Assembly: GCA_022432975.1 (NCBI GenBank) | Contig: CM039502.1 | Span: 27,737,495 to 27,801,494 of the forward strand | Source: Begonia masoniana | Lineage: Eukaryota > Streptophyta > Magnoliopsida > Cucurbitales > Begoniaceae | Reading direction: 5' to 3' | Length of the DNA: 64,000 bases | Shown: piece after piece, positions 44,950 to 58,339 of the stretch | How the letters are laid out: every line of letters starts with the position of its first letter | Numbering within the stretch: the first letter of the stretch is position 1 | Notes under the pieces: model-generated | Told to the model about the DNA's origin: nothing | Seen by the model: the letters and a program-made list of their open reading frames with translations, nothing else | Database searches by the model: none | Program-made: the position numbers and the translations under genes

Positions 44950-45507
44950 TCCTTCCCTCCTTATTTAGAATTTTGTCCCCAAAATTACATACCTGAACAA
45001 ATCTGGATACTTGTCCATCATGTCCTGTTGTCGCTCCCACGTTGCTTCCTCTACGTTTTGATTTCTCCACAGTACTTTAACAAGAGGGATTGATTTATTA
45101 CGTAGGACCTTCACCGAAGATTCCAAAATCTGTACCGGCCTTTCTTCATAGGTCAAAGTTGGACGTATCTCAAGATTAACCAGTTCTACCACGTGCGTAG
45201 GATCCCGTATATACTTTCTCAACATCGACACGTGGAACACATTATGCACACCTTCCATAGATATTGGCAATTGATGCCTATAGGCCGTCGCTCCAATCCT
45301 TTCCGTAATCTGAAACGGTCCAACGAACCGTGGATTTAACTTCCCTCTTTTACCAAAACGAACTACGCCTTTGAATGGCGAAACCTTCAAAAACACTTCA
45401 TCACCACTTACGAACCCCGTCTTCGTCTTCTTCCGATCAGCGTAAACTCTTTGGCGCTCGTGCGGTCCCATGCGTTGTCTATCATGCAACCTCTCAGACA
45501 GGTGTTG
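44950..45507 (-). pseudogene. Element K integrase C-terminus and chromodomain
   Basis: Minus frame ending near 44965, open to the gap. GDEVFLKVSPFKGVVRFGKR, RFVGPFQITERIG and GVHNVFHVSMLRKY are the integrase C-terminal domain. RPTLTYEERPVQILESSVK, NVEEATWERQQDMM and YPDLF form the chromodomain, which has no stop here. The N-terminal side is lost in the run of N. This is the most intact chromodomain in the window and marks K as a chromovirus. Confidence 0.9.
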
Positions 45508-45607
45508 NNNNNNNNNNNNNNNNNNNNNNNNNNNNNNNNNNNNNNNNNNNNNNNNNNNNNNNNNNNNNNNNNNNNNNNNNNNNNNNNNNNNNNNNNNNNN
45601 NNNNNNN
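45508..45607. other. Assembly gap (100 N)
   Basis: Exactly 100 N, the usual placeholder for a gap of unknown size. It lies inside element K's integrase. Confidence 0.99.
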
Positions 45608-46030
45608 ACGTTTAGTAGTGGCTGCATGAAGAAAGCCATAATTTTCTTCTAATTAAAGTTTGTGTAAACACTATATACACAATCGTAAAACCGTAAACGT
45701 TGTGTTTAATCCACTGTAATTTCATCTTTAAATTATACGGTTATACTTTCCATTCTTTCTATTCCATTTGGAATTTTTCCACAGATCCATGCGGCATCGG
45801 TTACACTTTGGGGGGAATATCGGCTGGGAATTCCTGGGTGGAAATTCACCCCCTTAAAAATTTTGTCTCCACAGAAATTGCTAGTTCTTAAGGGTCTCTC
45901 AACTATTAATCCATTTTAAGTACTATCTTATGTAACGACCCGGGGAGGATCGTCACGTGTCATGGACTTTTTTTTTCTGAACTTATCCGTGATTTATACC
46001 TCTTGGGTAATGTTAGTTACCCGTTTTTTT

Positions 46031-46067
<37 letters not shown>
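45608..46067. other. Unplaced sequence after the gap, with T-run
   Basis: This does not continue K's integrase. It contains TGTAACGACCCGG near 45931, the form of an LTR terminus, then a nearly pure T-run at about 46026-46067. Immediately after it the text is the middle of LTR K. No gene seen. Confidence 0.6.
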
Positions 46068-46072
<5 letters not shown>

Positions 46073-47757
46073 CGCGTGGTTCAGTTTTAAAAGTTTAACA
46101 TTCTACCTGTTAGAAAAAGTTAAAAAGCAACAAAACTTACCATATCTCAAATTTCAGTAAACCCAAACATCCAAAAAATGTACAAAAGTACTAAAAATCA
46201 TCTTTTGTAACATTAAATAAAAATCCCCCAAAAACTCAAAAAAATACCTAACGGGAGTCAACACCTAGCCAAAACACGAGCCGCCGCCACGAGCTCCAAT
46301 CATCGACCGTACACTTGATCGTCGTAAGGAGGTTCCTCACCTTCGATCTCGTCACCTACCAGGTTACAATAACACATTAGCCTAAGGCTTAGTAAGGAGC
46401 GATACTAAACGGTAACTTACATATATTCATGACATTTATAAAACATTTTCGTTTCATTTCTTTAAATCGTTTTCGTGCCCCGTGAGAAACATAGTTTTGC
46501 CGTAAGAAACATAGTCTTGCCCCGTGAGAAACCATAGGTCTTGCCCCGTGAGAAAACATTTTAACCCGTGAGAAAAAATACACGTGAGGAGCATAACCAT
46601 TTATGACTCGGGAGAAACATCCATCATTCACATACGTTCTTTCATGTAACTTTTCATAAAACTGCTCGTAAATAGTTCGATGCAACTTAAAACACTGATG
46701 CATTGCGCCCTGTAACATACATAGGGAGACAACTATCGAATGAACACTACCTAAGTCGCTAAGGCATTATTATCGTACCCGTCTTTCCTTAACTACCGTA
46801 TAACACTTTTCCTAACAGTCAACATATCCACATTGTACGCTGTAGGGCCTAGTGGCCAGAAAGCCTACCGATCATACCTGGCTCTTTGCTTTGTATGGCT
46901 TGCTAAATATGCTGAGCACCGGACTTTGCGTTGGGTTACCTAGAGCATTTAACATCGCATCATTAGTATCAACTCTCAAACATCAAATCTCACAATCAAC
47001 TTCATCGATGGATGACAAATTCTTCTAAAAACTCTAATTCTTCTCTTTCAGGCATTTAATCGAACACGTACAAGGTTCACAAACCCTCAAAAACTCCATC
47101 AATATCTTCCAAAACACTGTCAACAACCTAGATTCAGCAAATTAAAACCGCATCCAACACCATAATCTACCCAACAAACCTAGATGTAACTATAACATCT
47201 CAATGAGTAAATATAAAACAACCTAACGATTTCTAACAAAAAAACCCTAAGTTCTCACAAACCCTAACTTGCCAAAATAAAAAAAAATAAACCCTAAAAC
47301 CACCACCAAACTTGATCTAGAGGTAGAGCTACCTAAGAGGTCGATTTGGGGAAGAAACCGAAGGAAAAACGGCAAGAACGGAGGAGTGAGCGATCGAGGG
47401 AGATTGGCGATGAAAGAAGGAGGGAAAGTCCAAGCGAGGAGAAGGAGAACCGTGGAGGAGGGAAAATGAGGGAGAAAAGAGGAAAACCCCCCCCCTTTTT
47501 AATAAATTTTAACTTTCTAAATACCTAAATGCCGTTAGCTAATTTCTAAATAAACCATTTGCTTCATCTATCGGTTTAACTTGCTCTGAACTGCCTTATT
47601 CCTCCATATTTTTATTTATTCTTAAGACCTCACGAACACCTTATTGCGCATTGGACTTAATCAGTATTTCTAGAATTAAAACTCCATAATTGATTAAAAA
47701 TATTAAAAAATTGAAACTTAAGGCTCGACATTCCTAACACGAGTTTCCGGGTGGTAC
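46068..47757 (-). repeat. LTR K, noisy partial copy 1
   Basis: Corresponds to about 43275-44949 of the reliable LTR, but with frequent one-base insertions and deletions (for example ATTAAATAAAAATC where the reliable copy has ATTAAACTAAACATC). Ends GGGTGGTACA, then the polyprotein end. Confidence 0.8.
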
Positions 47758-50700
47758 ATCCTTCACTCTTATTTAGAATTTTGTCCCCAAAAATTACATA
47801 ACTGAAACCAAATTGGATACTTGTCCATCATGTCCTGTTGTCGCTCCCCGTGCGGCTCTACGTTTTATTTCTCCACAGTACTTTAAACAAGAGGGATTGA
47901 TTTATTACGAGGACCTCACCGAGATTCCAAAAGTCGTACGGCTTCTTCATAGTTCACGGTGGACGCTCAAGATTAACCAGTCTACCACGTGCGTGAGGAT
48001 CCCGTATATCTTTTCACCATCGACAAGTGGAACAATATGCCACCTTCCAATAGATATTGGCAATTGATGCCTATAGGCCGTCGCTCAATCCTTTCCGTAA
48101 TCTGAAACGGTCCAACAACCGTGGATTTAATTCCTCTTTTACAAAACGAACTACGCCTTGAATGGCGAAAACCTTCAAAAACACGTCATCACCAATACGA
48201 ACTACAGATCTCGTCTTCTTCGATCAGCGTAAGCTCTTTTGGCGGATCTGTGCGGTCTCAATGCGTTTTGTCTAATCAAGGCAACCTTCTCAGAAAGTTG
48301 TTGTAAAATTTCAGGGCCGATGCAATATAGCTTCGCCCTTCATCCCCAATACAGCGGCGACCTACATTTTCTGCCATAAAGGCTTCGTATGTGAGCCATA
48401 CCAAGTCGGGACTGATAAAATGTGAGTGTAGGCCAAACTCAATCAAGTAAAATAACGGTCACGACGCCTGAAACTCTAAAAGCACGCTCTCAGCATATCT
48501 GCAGGTATTGAATGTCATTTCAGACTGGTCCGTAGGTCTGTGGGGGAAGCAGTGCTAAAAGTCAGTTTAGTCCCATAGCGCTTTGGAAACTCTCCAAAAT
48601 CTCCGAAGTAAACTGGGATCCCGATCTGAAAAATCGAAATAGAATCCTGTAATCTAATAATCTCTTGGACATTAAATCGACAAAACGGTTCATCATGTAG
48701 GTCATTCTTACAGGCCAAGAAAGGAGCCGCTTTGCAATCTATCAACAACGACCAATATACTGTCGTGACCCTTACTGTCTTGGTAATCACCCCCCCCCCC
48801 CCTCACGAATGCATTCGAATTTGATCCCAATCCACTCGGGATCGATAGTGGTGCAACATCCCGATGGTCTTGCGGCTATGCTTTACTTGTTGTCAGCAAA
48901 ACAGGAATGTACAAATGGCCACATCACGCTTTCAATCGGCACCATAGTGCACTTTCAGATCTCGGTACATCTTAGTGTTACTTGGTGCACTGAGGACATC
49001 GAGGAATGCGCCTCTGGGACATAACCAACTTCCGCAATCTTAGTCTTTGGGAACGTACATCGATCGCGACTCTCAGATTCCATCAATTGAGTAACTGAAA
49101 TCGAACGGCTCAACTGACAACTTTGCTACGATAGCCATCTTCTTCTTAGCAAGGTTGTTGAGCCTCTTATCTGTCCAACAGAGTAGGCGTATAGTCCAAA
49201 TACGCAAGTAGGGCTGAAAGGTCTGGAACTATCTCGCGTCAAACCCTTGCATTCTTTCTCAATTGAAGTGACATTACTGAGGCAACTGACTTCCCTGTGC
49301 TAGGAATTCTGCTCAGAGCACATGCCACTGTATTGCTTTCCCAGGGTGATATTGATTCGAAGTCGTAGTCTTTTACAAAATTCGAAGCAATATTCTCTGC
49401 CCATATTCAAATTTTCTGGTAAACAGATATTTTAACTTTGTGATCGGAAAACACTTCGCTGTCTGTCCGGAGAAGGTAGTGTCTCATATGTAATGCGAAT
49501 ACTACCGCTGCCAGTCTAAATCGCGTTGGGTGTTTTCTTCAACTTTTCAATTGACCCGACGATAGGCACTGACCTTTCTTCTGCATCAACCACGCTCCCA
49601 AACGACCTTGGAGCATCAATAAGATACAGTACCACTCCATCTATATTGCATTGATCTTTTCAGCAAAGGAGGGCTTGGTCACTTTCGCTTCAGATATGAA
49701 AGCTGTCTTCGCATGTCCTGTCCACTAATACTTCACTTCGTCCTTGTCAAGTTAGTCGAAGTTTAGCAACTTACTGAAAAACTTGGCATATCTAATTTAC
49801 GATATACCCTGATAAGGCCACGAAACTCCCGTACAGCGCTTGCATTTATCTGTCGACCGGCAATACTTTCCCACTTGAATCTTGGCCGGATACTACCGAA
49901 ACCCGTTCTCTGAAACACGTGAGGACTAAAAGAAATTCACTTACCTCAACCAGAACTCGCACTTAGAGAGCTTAAGCATACAAACTGATGTCGCCTCAAA
50001 GTAGTCATACAGCCCTAAGTGCTCGAATTGCTCTTGTCTATGCGGGAATATACCAAAATGCATCTAGAATACCTAGCACGAACTTATCAAGACATTCCCA
50101 AAAACACTCTATCATAAGTCCATAAAGCAGTCAGAAAGGCCGGGGGCAATGGTCAGCAAACGAAGAACAAGAAATCGTAGTGCCGCGTAGCGCGTTACTG
50201 AAGGCAGTCTTGGTACATACGACTCAGCTCTAATCTTCAACTGATAGTACCCAGAACGTAAATAGATCTTAGAGAATCCTGTGCCCCTTGCAATTGGTCA
50301 AACAGATCATCTATCCTCGGTAACGGAGTTGTCTTATAGTCAGTATTATTCCGACTCACGAGAGCCCACGCACATTCGCAAAGGCCATCCTTTACGTCGT
50401 TGGTTACCCACCCCCCACCCCCCCCCCCCCACCCAACAACTCCCCCAAACGAAGCGCCAAATGAAGAAACGCTCGGGCGGGACCAAAGCCCAGTATCTGT
50501 TTAGCTCTTTTAACTGGACTTGCAATCTGGCAATTCAAACTGGACGCCATTCTATAAGGATTCTGGACCACTGGCGGCCGAACCTGGACTTTATCTCTAT
50601 CGTGACTCCATTTCCCGATCCGGAGGCAAGCCAGGCAATCATCCCGGATTACTCCGCAGTACTTAAAACTGGAATGTCAGCATTAACTTCAACTTCTCTG

Positions 50701-52481
50701 CATGCCAGGAATTCCTCAAGCTTCGCTATAACCGAAGACGAATCAGTGCTGTCATCGAGTTCAAGCACTTACAAGACCAAGCTGCAGGTAAAAGCGCAGT
50801 CGAGGAATACAACAGTAAAATTAGCCATGCACCCAGGTTATTAGCCTTAGTTTACTTCTCCGTTCCTTACAACCGCCGATAATCGCACACAAAATTAAAA
50901 CATGAGGCTTTGTGGATTACAGCGCACTCATCGACAAACAAGAGGCATATCACTTGATCTGAGGGTCGCTGGAAAATCATAATTTCCCCACTCGGAGGTC
51001 TAAAACCTACTATTCCCGACCTGCATTGATTGTGGCGGTAGTGCGGAACACAATCCCATGCCCAATATTACGTCGTACCCCTTCATACATACACCAATCA
51101 GGTTTTGCGTACAACGTCCCTACTATACCACAGAGATAATTTCCGCCCGAATAGCCCGATCTAGTGTATGATCTCTCCGGAATGAACAATAACGCTACAT
51201 TATTGTCCGCTGGGCCGCCATATAAATTTCCACTTAACTGTATATTTTGTGCTTACGAAGGAATGGTTTGCCCACTGTATCATTAAACATGGGCGTGCGT
51301 GTTCCACACACCAGTGAATAGTACCTGAACAACCGATGCTGAGCCGCTCCCTCGCCATCAAGCATAGAAAAGATCGGGAGGAACCACCCGGTGCTTCTAT
51401 TCGGCTCTATGCACTCACAGCTTTGTGGCCCCTCTTTATCACATCTAAGCATCATCCACTATTAACTTACACACTCCCATACCGATTCTTTAAGAGACAG
51501 GCATGTAAGTAAGCTTGCTCCCCCCTTGCGGACGTTGCCCTTTAATCTTGTAATCTCGCGTCTCATGGCTCTTTTGACACCACGTTGTGCTTGTGGCTGC
51601 ATCCCTGATTTGTGTTGTTGCGGTCGTCCATCTCTACCAACTTTCTAGACTCTTCCTCTTTGTCAGCTGAAGCGTACTCCGATATCTCAAGATCCAGGGC
51701 TCGTGCCACTATCTTATGGTAGGCACATCTTCTCATCCACAGCCATACATCAACACCCTTCTGAATTTCCTTTCAACCTTTTACAACTGGTGACTTTTGT
51801 CCCTCCCCTCCCTCATATCATAGACCCCTAGCATAATCGAGATAGCGCAATCTAACCTTCGTACATACGTCACCACCCGACACCCGTTGGGCGTGCTATG
51901 TAAACTCGACCTCTGACTCTACTCAAGTGCGACTGAAGTACTTATTATAAACACAGTTTTGACCTTTCCCACCTCATATCCCACATCAGTATTCCTTTTA
52001 ATTGGCCCACCAAAACACAATCGCATCCTCTCTAAATTGCATGCTGCCCCTTTCACGTCTTTGTCGGCCTCCTCACTGTCCGCATAGGAAAACTACTCTC
52101 TATCTTACGAATCACGTTTCAGCACTTGTGGATCCGGATACTGACCATCGAGGTGGGGGCCTAAGCCTCTTAACCCCACTACAACCTTGATCCCGTGAGT
52201 CTTCCTTGTCATTTCCATTTCGTCCTCTATTTCAGTCAAGTCCGATCTGATCTGCTGTTTTGTTGCAATATGTTCATGAATTGAGCCATTGGGTTTTCTT
52301 TCTGGATGCGGTCGTGCTCTCTGGCATTTCTCGTTCCAACAAATATATTAGAACAACACAAAACATAAACATCTAGATCATCCTAACTTAAAACACTTAC
52401 AGTCGATGGCAGTTCCCGACCGTGTGTTGGCAGTCACATCACAAAATCGCTTTTAAAACTCAATCTCTCTGATACCATAAC
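47758..52481 (-). pseudogene. Element K gag-pol, noisy copy
   Basis: Minus-strand pol can be followed piecewise despite constant frame changes: chromodomain end near 47800, integrase C-terminus near 48100-48250, integrase core near 48480-48750, RNase H end near 49340-49400, RT between about 49900 and 50420, protease near 50900-51250, gag to about 52400 and primer site (CTCTGATACCA, plus 52468-52478). Homopolymer runs such as 12 C near 48790 and long C-runs near 50410-50430 fit raw long-read errors. Plus-strand frames here, including the 187-residue one at 50281, are accidental. Confidence 0.65.
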
Positions 52482-53422
52482 TGTCGCGACACTAGTCCCG
52501 TAATCAATTCGTTTTTTTTTTAACCACCTTACGTTAATTGTACATAAAGTGAATCTTAAATCGGATTGAAATCGAATAGAATCGTAGTTCTTTTGGTAAA
52601 TCTGTTACACACATTCACTAAACAATACTTTAAACATAAACACTAAATTATAAAGAAAATTTTAATAAAACCTTTTTTTTTTTAAATATTCGCCAGATTG
52701 TGGCGAGCATCGTTGGAACTGGCGATTGCTCGCCAGCCCAGCGTTGCTCCTGGCGAGCAATCGCTGGCAGGCCGAGAATTTTTTTTTTGGCTCTAGCTAG
52801 CAACGCCCCTGGCGGTTGTTACCCGTCGCCGGGCGAGTCCCGGCGAGGAAGAGGCATTGCTCGCCTCCAGAGGCGAGCAATCGCCACGCTCTCTGTATCC
52901 TCCAAGATCGCAGTCTTCCTCCCCCCTTGTTTTTCTTTCTCCTTTCCCTCCCTACACTTCCTATTTTAACACAAAACACACACAAAACAACGGCTAAAAC
53001 ATAACATTTATCAATTCTTTCTTCTCCTTTCTCAACAACTGTCTCACCTTTCTTTACGTAATCGAAACATACGTCAAACTGTTTAATCCAACCCCAAACC
53101 ACAAATCACTTTAAACTATAACTGATTTTCATAAAAGAGACCGCGTGGTTCCGTTTAAAAAGTTTTAACAGTCATACGTAGAACGTTAAAAACCAACAAA
53201 CGTAACATATATCCATTCAGTCACCAAACATCCAAAGTACCAACTGGACTAAAACCATCTTTTACCATTAACTAAACATCCCCCAAAACTCAAAACAGAC
53301 CTAACCGTGAGTCAATCAACCTACCCCAACCCGAGCCGCCGCCACGGCTCCATCCCATTCGCCCGATACACTTGATCGTCGAAGGAGTTCTACCTTCGAT
53401 AATCGTCACCTACATCGAACCC
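52482..53422 (-). repeat. LTR K, noisy partial copy 2
   Basis: Starts TGTCGCGACACTAG after a primer site and follows the reliable LTR from 42638 to about 43567, then stops abruptly in the intron-like unit. Confidence 0.78.
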
Positions 53423-53743
53423 CATACCCTTGATCCCTGTGATTTACTTCCTTGTCCATTTCCATTTCTTCTGAGTCAGTAAAAGTCCGATCTGAATATG
53501 ACTGTTGTGGCAATATGTTCTGAAATGGATCCCATTGGTTTATGGAGGCGGTCTAGGTGCTTCGGGGGGGGGGCACAATTTTTCTCTTTCCTAAACAGAT
53601 TAGACAACACAAAACAAGAAACATCTAGAATCAAAACTTTAAACTTAACACTTACAGTCGATGGAGAGGTTCCGTACGGCGGGGTGTTTGGAAGGCACAT
53701 CACAAAATCGCCCTTTTACAACTCAATCTCTTGATACCATAAC
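53423..53743 (-). repeat. Repeated gag start and primer region of K
   Basis: Second noisy copy of about 52190-52481 (CTTGATCCC, TCCTTGTCATTTCCATTTC, CTTACAGTCGATGG, TTGATACCATAA). The order LTR, gag start, LTR again is not a natural element structure. Confidence 0.75.
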
Positions 53744-56079
53744 TGTCACGACCCTAGTCCTTAATATAGTTTTTTTTGTAAACCCTTACTTTACTTTACA
53801 CAAAGTGAAATCTAAATCGGAAGTTGAAATGAACTAGAGAATCGGAGTCGTTTGGTAAAGCATTAAAAAAAATTAACTTGGTATAAACAATAAACTTAAA
53901 CAATAAACAAATAACTAAATAAAAAACAACATGAAAAATCATTTAATAAAACATTTTTGTTAGTTATATAGGCCAGAATGTGGCGAGCAATCGCTTGAAA
54001 ACTGGCGTTGATCGCCAGAAACGATTGCTCCTGGGCGAGCAATCGATGGCAGGAGGATTGCTTAGCGAGCAATGCTCCTGCGGTTGGTACCTAGCCTGGC
54101 GAGTCCCAGGCAGGGAAAAGGGCGAGTGTCGCCTCCCAGAGGCGAGCAATAGCCACGCTCTCTGGAATTCCTCCAGAGAGCGCAGTTTTCTACACCCTTT
54201 TTCGTCTTTCCCTTTCACAAACTCCCCCCTAACTTCACGATTTTTAACACCAAACAACAACACATAAACTCTAAAAACATACACTATCCAATTCTTCCTC
54301 CGGTCTCACACTTTCTTCACACCTTTATTTCTGTTGTAAAATCAATAAACATCGTCAAAACTGTTATCCAAACCCAACAAAACAACACAATCACTTAAAA
54401 ATATAACGCTTTTCATAAAAACGAACCGCGTGGTTCCGTAAAAGTTTAACCATGCCTACTGTTAGAAAACGTTTAAAAACACACACAAAACTTAACATAT
54501 ATCCATTCAGTCACCCAAAAATCAAAATGTACAAGGTACTAAAAATCCATCTTTTACCATTAACTAAACATCCCCCAAAAATCAAAAAAATACCTAACGT
54601 GAGTCATCAACATACCAAAAACACGAGCCGCCGCCACGAGCTCAATGCCATAGACGCTAACTGCCGTCGTAGGAGGTGCCTGCACATTCGTATCGTCACC
54701 TACATCGTACAATAACTACATTAAGCCTAAGCTAGTAGAGCGTACTAAACGTAACTTACTACTATGCATGACATTTATAAAAACATTTTCGTTTCATTTC
54801 TTTAAATGTTTTATTGCCCCGTGAGAAAAGAAACATACGTCTTGCCCCGTAAGAAACATAGGTCTGGCAAAGTGAGAAACAAGGTCTGCCGTGAGAAACT
54901 ACATTTTTAACCCGGATAACATACACGTGAGGATCATACATGTATGACCTCTGAGAAACATCCATCATTACATTAATAGTTACTTGCATTTAACTTCGTC
55001 AGAAAACATCCTGTTAAAATAGTTGTATGCACTTTAAAAAAAACAGATGTCATGAGATGTAACATCCATAGGGAACACTATCGAGATGAACACTACCTAA
55101 GCGGTAAGGCAGTACTATCTAGCCCGTCTTTTGCCTAGAATCCCTGTTATAACCACGTTATTCCTAACAGTCAACATTATCCACATTGTAGACGTAGGAC
55201 TTAGTGGCCAGAAAGCTAACGCTCACTTATGGCGTCTAATATGCGAGCAAAGTCCTTTGAGCGTGGGTTACCTCAAGGCATTGTAACATCGCATCAGTCG
55301 ATAAAATCTCAACACTTCAATTAAACAAATCAACTTCTAGCGCTATGACCAATTATTATAAAAACTATAATTCCTCTCTTTCGGGCATTCATACGAAACA
55401 CTTAATGTTCAAAACTCAAAACTCCATCAATATTTCCAAAACAATTTCAACAACATAGATTTCACATTAAAACATCATCAACACCATTAATCTAATAACA
55501 ACCGAGATTTAACTATAAACAGTCATCAGAGTAATTAATAAACAACCCTAACGTTATACAAAACCCTACGTTTCCTCACAAACCCATAACTGAAAATAAA
55601 CCTTAAAACACCAACAAACTTGTCGAGAGTGTGAGAAGTCTACCGAAGAGGTCGCTTTGGGGAAGAAACTCGAAGGAAAAACGGTAGAGAGCAAGAACGG
55701 AGGAGTGAGCGATCGATGGAGATTGGCGGCCTGGAAGACAACGAAGGAGAAGTCCGCGAGGAGAAGGAGAAAATGGAGGAGAGAAAATGAGGGAGAAAAG
55801 AAGGAAAAACCCCTTTTTAATAAAATTTCTAACTTTTTAAATTACTAAATGGGGGGGCCTTAGCTAATTTCTTAACTTAACATTGCTTAGCTATCGGTTT
55901 TAATTCTCTGAACTTCCTTATTTCTCCCAATATTTCTATTTATTCTTAGGACACGACAACCTATGTTCGGCATTTGGCTTATTCATATTTCTGGAATTAA
56001 AACTCAATAATGATTAAAATATTAACCCAATTTGAAACTTAAGGCTCGAATTTCCTAAAGAGTTTCTCGGGTGTTAAAA
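53744..56079 (-). repeat. LTR K, noisy copy 3 (the probable 5' LTR)
   Basis: TGTCACGACCCTAG at 53744 to CGGGTGTTA near 56079, followed by the AATAC duplication and element H gag. Same landmarks as 42638-44949 with many indels. Confidence 0.82.
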
Positions 56080-56084
56080 AATAC

Positions 56085-57579
56085 TCTTGCACAATCAAAA
56101 TCTCCTCCTATATTCTAGATTATGATAAGCAGGCATCAAGTATGACAATCAACATTGTAATTATTATCTCTAAAGATCATTTCAACGGGGTTGTTGCGAT
56201 CTCCAGAGATTCTCCACAACACTTTGCTATTTTCTCTAAATAAAATGTTGCAAAACCAGACCTAGTTCTTCGTTGGGACTACATAGCCGCAAATTCTTCA
56301 GAATCACCCTAACCATTTATTAACACTTGTGAGGGGTTAGATCGCCGCAACCACCAACATTCAATCGTATGCATTGCATAAAAAGCCTAAACATATAAGT
56401 CGAATAAGTTTTCGTACAGCCAGATCTCATGCAGTTTTTTCTTCGTCAGGCTTAATCCAGAAAACTAACAATGGGAATAATTCTAAAATAATCATTTGTT
56501 CACTAACAACAGGCTTTAATTGCTAAAATCACAAATTTAAGTCCAAAATCCCACCGTGTAAATAAAGGGACACCACAACTATTTTAAACTAAAAAAAAGG
56601 AAAAATTTGGGATTTTATATACCCCCCCCCCCTTCGAAAATGAAAAAAAACAAACGCAACTTGTGCTACGGCCAATCCCAGGAATTTTGATTTTTATGGT
56701 CCTAAAAGAAAATTCTCTCATATCAAAATTGAACCTTTAGTAGTTTCATTAAAAGATTTATGGAAAATTCTACTTAACCCCCAAAGCAAAAAAGTAAGAA
56801 TTCCTTTACTTTACAAGGGTGAAAACCTAGATTGTGATGCCAATCATTAATTTGCATACAAAGTCCATGTTTTTTTTCCCGAACTTCTTCAACAGAATGT
56901 CTCCAAAAGTTGACCTTGGAATTGAGAAAAAGAATACCCTTCATTATTATGTCTAATCCGCAAGAAAAAACGCAACAACAAAGTTTATTCTCAACCTTCC
57001 AGTTTGCCCTCTGTCCACAGAAGAGAAGGTAAGAGGAGAGAAAAACATATTGGCTCACCACCAAATAATAAGGGGCCAACCCCCTTAGTGTTCTCAGCAA
57101 ACCCCATCCAGAGAAATGGAGAATTAAAATAAATTATTTTTAACTGGAATTTTTTTTACACTGCCGACCCGATGGTTCAAGATTACGGGCAACCTTGGAT
57201 CACCTAAAAAGTGAGTGGTTGAACAACTTGGACTTTGTCCGGCTAAGGGCTATCGAACCTAAACCTCGAGGCAAACTAGGGCAATTTCAGCAGCCATTAG
57301 GTGATGATTACAATGAGACCTAACTTCCAGCCTTTGGGTCAAATAATACAAATCTATCCTCTGTAAGAATTATGCAAAAGTTGGAATCCATGAAATCTTG
57401 TGCATGGGGATCTTGCATTGTCGTTTTATTTCGTTGTTTAGCATGAAAGTATTAAGAATATTATAATGATAAATACCTTTATGCAAACCAATATTGTCCC
57501 TAATTCACCGCAAAAACATTTCTCCCTTCATTAATTATGCAATGGAAGAGAGAGTAAAAATAAACATAAGCATCTAACT
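56085..57579. other. Rest of H gag, then unassigned sequence
   Basis: The first 40 or so bases continue H's gag on the minus strand. After that I recognise nothing firmly. A minus frame at 56774-57100 (108 residues) has no motif I can defend. No primer site or 5' LTR of H is found. Confidence 0.5.
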
Positions 57580-58003
57580 AGTTGATGGAGCTTTAATCAA
57601 AATCCTCCGTTGGTATAAAATTAATTATAACAGCATCCACTAAATATAAACAATAATTTCAAAATTTCCAAAAAATTAAAAAAAGTATGTTCCTGTACTA
57701 AATATAAATTTTCAATACTTATCTTCAGTGAGATAATTATGTTGAGATAGAATTTGGACAATCATATTTGTGGGTTACATATTAATATGCGTTCGTAAAT
57801 TAAGTTCACCAAAGTGGCTAAATCTATAATTAAAAGGCATTGGACTATTTGAATACGATATAAATGAGAATGTTTATTGTGTAGAGAATAATAAGAGACT
57901 TAATTCATGCTGAACGAAAATGAATAGAAAAATTACGGTCATCGAGCGAGAATCCATGTAGATGATTTTTCTAGAAGGATATTATTGAAGATTAAAATGG
58001 TGA

Positions 58004-58313
58004 TGGTTGCTGAGTGATGATGTGGAAGATTTGGATAGTTATTAGTTAGATTAGTTAGAAATCATTTTTTTCTTTTTCACAATATGATGTAAAAACAATG
58101 CTCTATAAATAAAGAGCTTCTCTGGACATGTTGCCTCTTGAGAAAGAATATAAACATTTTTCATTTTCGTAAAATTGTAATAAACGAAAAAGTACAGAGA
58201 AGTTTTTATATATAGAGCACTGTTTACAATCACGTCACAGAAGAAAAAAGAAAAAATGATTTCGAAATAATCTAAATAATAACTATTAATTTCCATGTCA
58301 TCATCTCAGCCAC
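58004..58313. repeat. Inverted LTR-like arms, block L copy 1
   Basis: Left arm about 58004-58130 (GGTTGCTGAGTGATGATG to AGAGCTTCTCTG) and right arm about 58192-58313, its reverse complement, with a centre of about 60 bases. The copia pol end lies to the right only. Confidence 0.8.
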
Positions 58314-58339
58314 AGTCACTACTGTACTCTCATACTCTC

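Larger units (their letters stand above)
42638..56079 (-). mobile_element. Element K: chromovirus nested in H's gag, badly assembled
   Basis: Duplications AATAC at 42633-42637 and 56080-56084. Order on minus: noisy 5' LTR (56079 to 53744), primer site, noisy gag-pol, gap, accurate integrase end and accurate 3' LTR (44949 to 42638). The stretch 45608-56079 has many single-base indels and extra LTR copies, so its length and content are not reliable. Confidence 0.8.

Noticed and set aside
50281..50844. 187-residue plus-strand frame
   Set aside because: It is antisense to the noisy RT start of element K (CCCGATCCGGAGG is the complement of the PPDREIEF-type segment).
56774..57100. 108-residue minus frame, possibly from a LINE
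   Set aside because: A weak FLW-type start was considered, but no RT or zinc motif could be followed.
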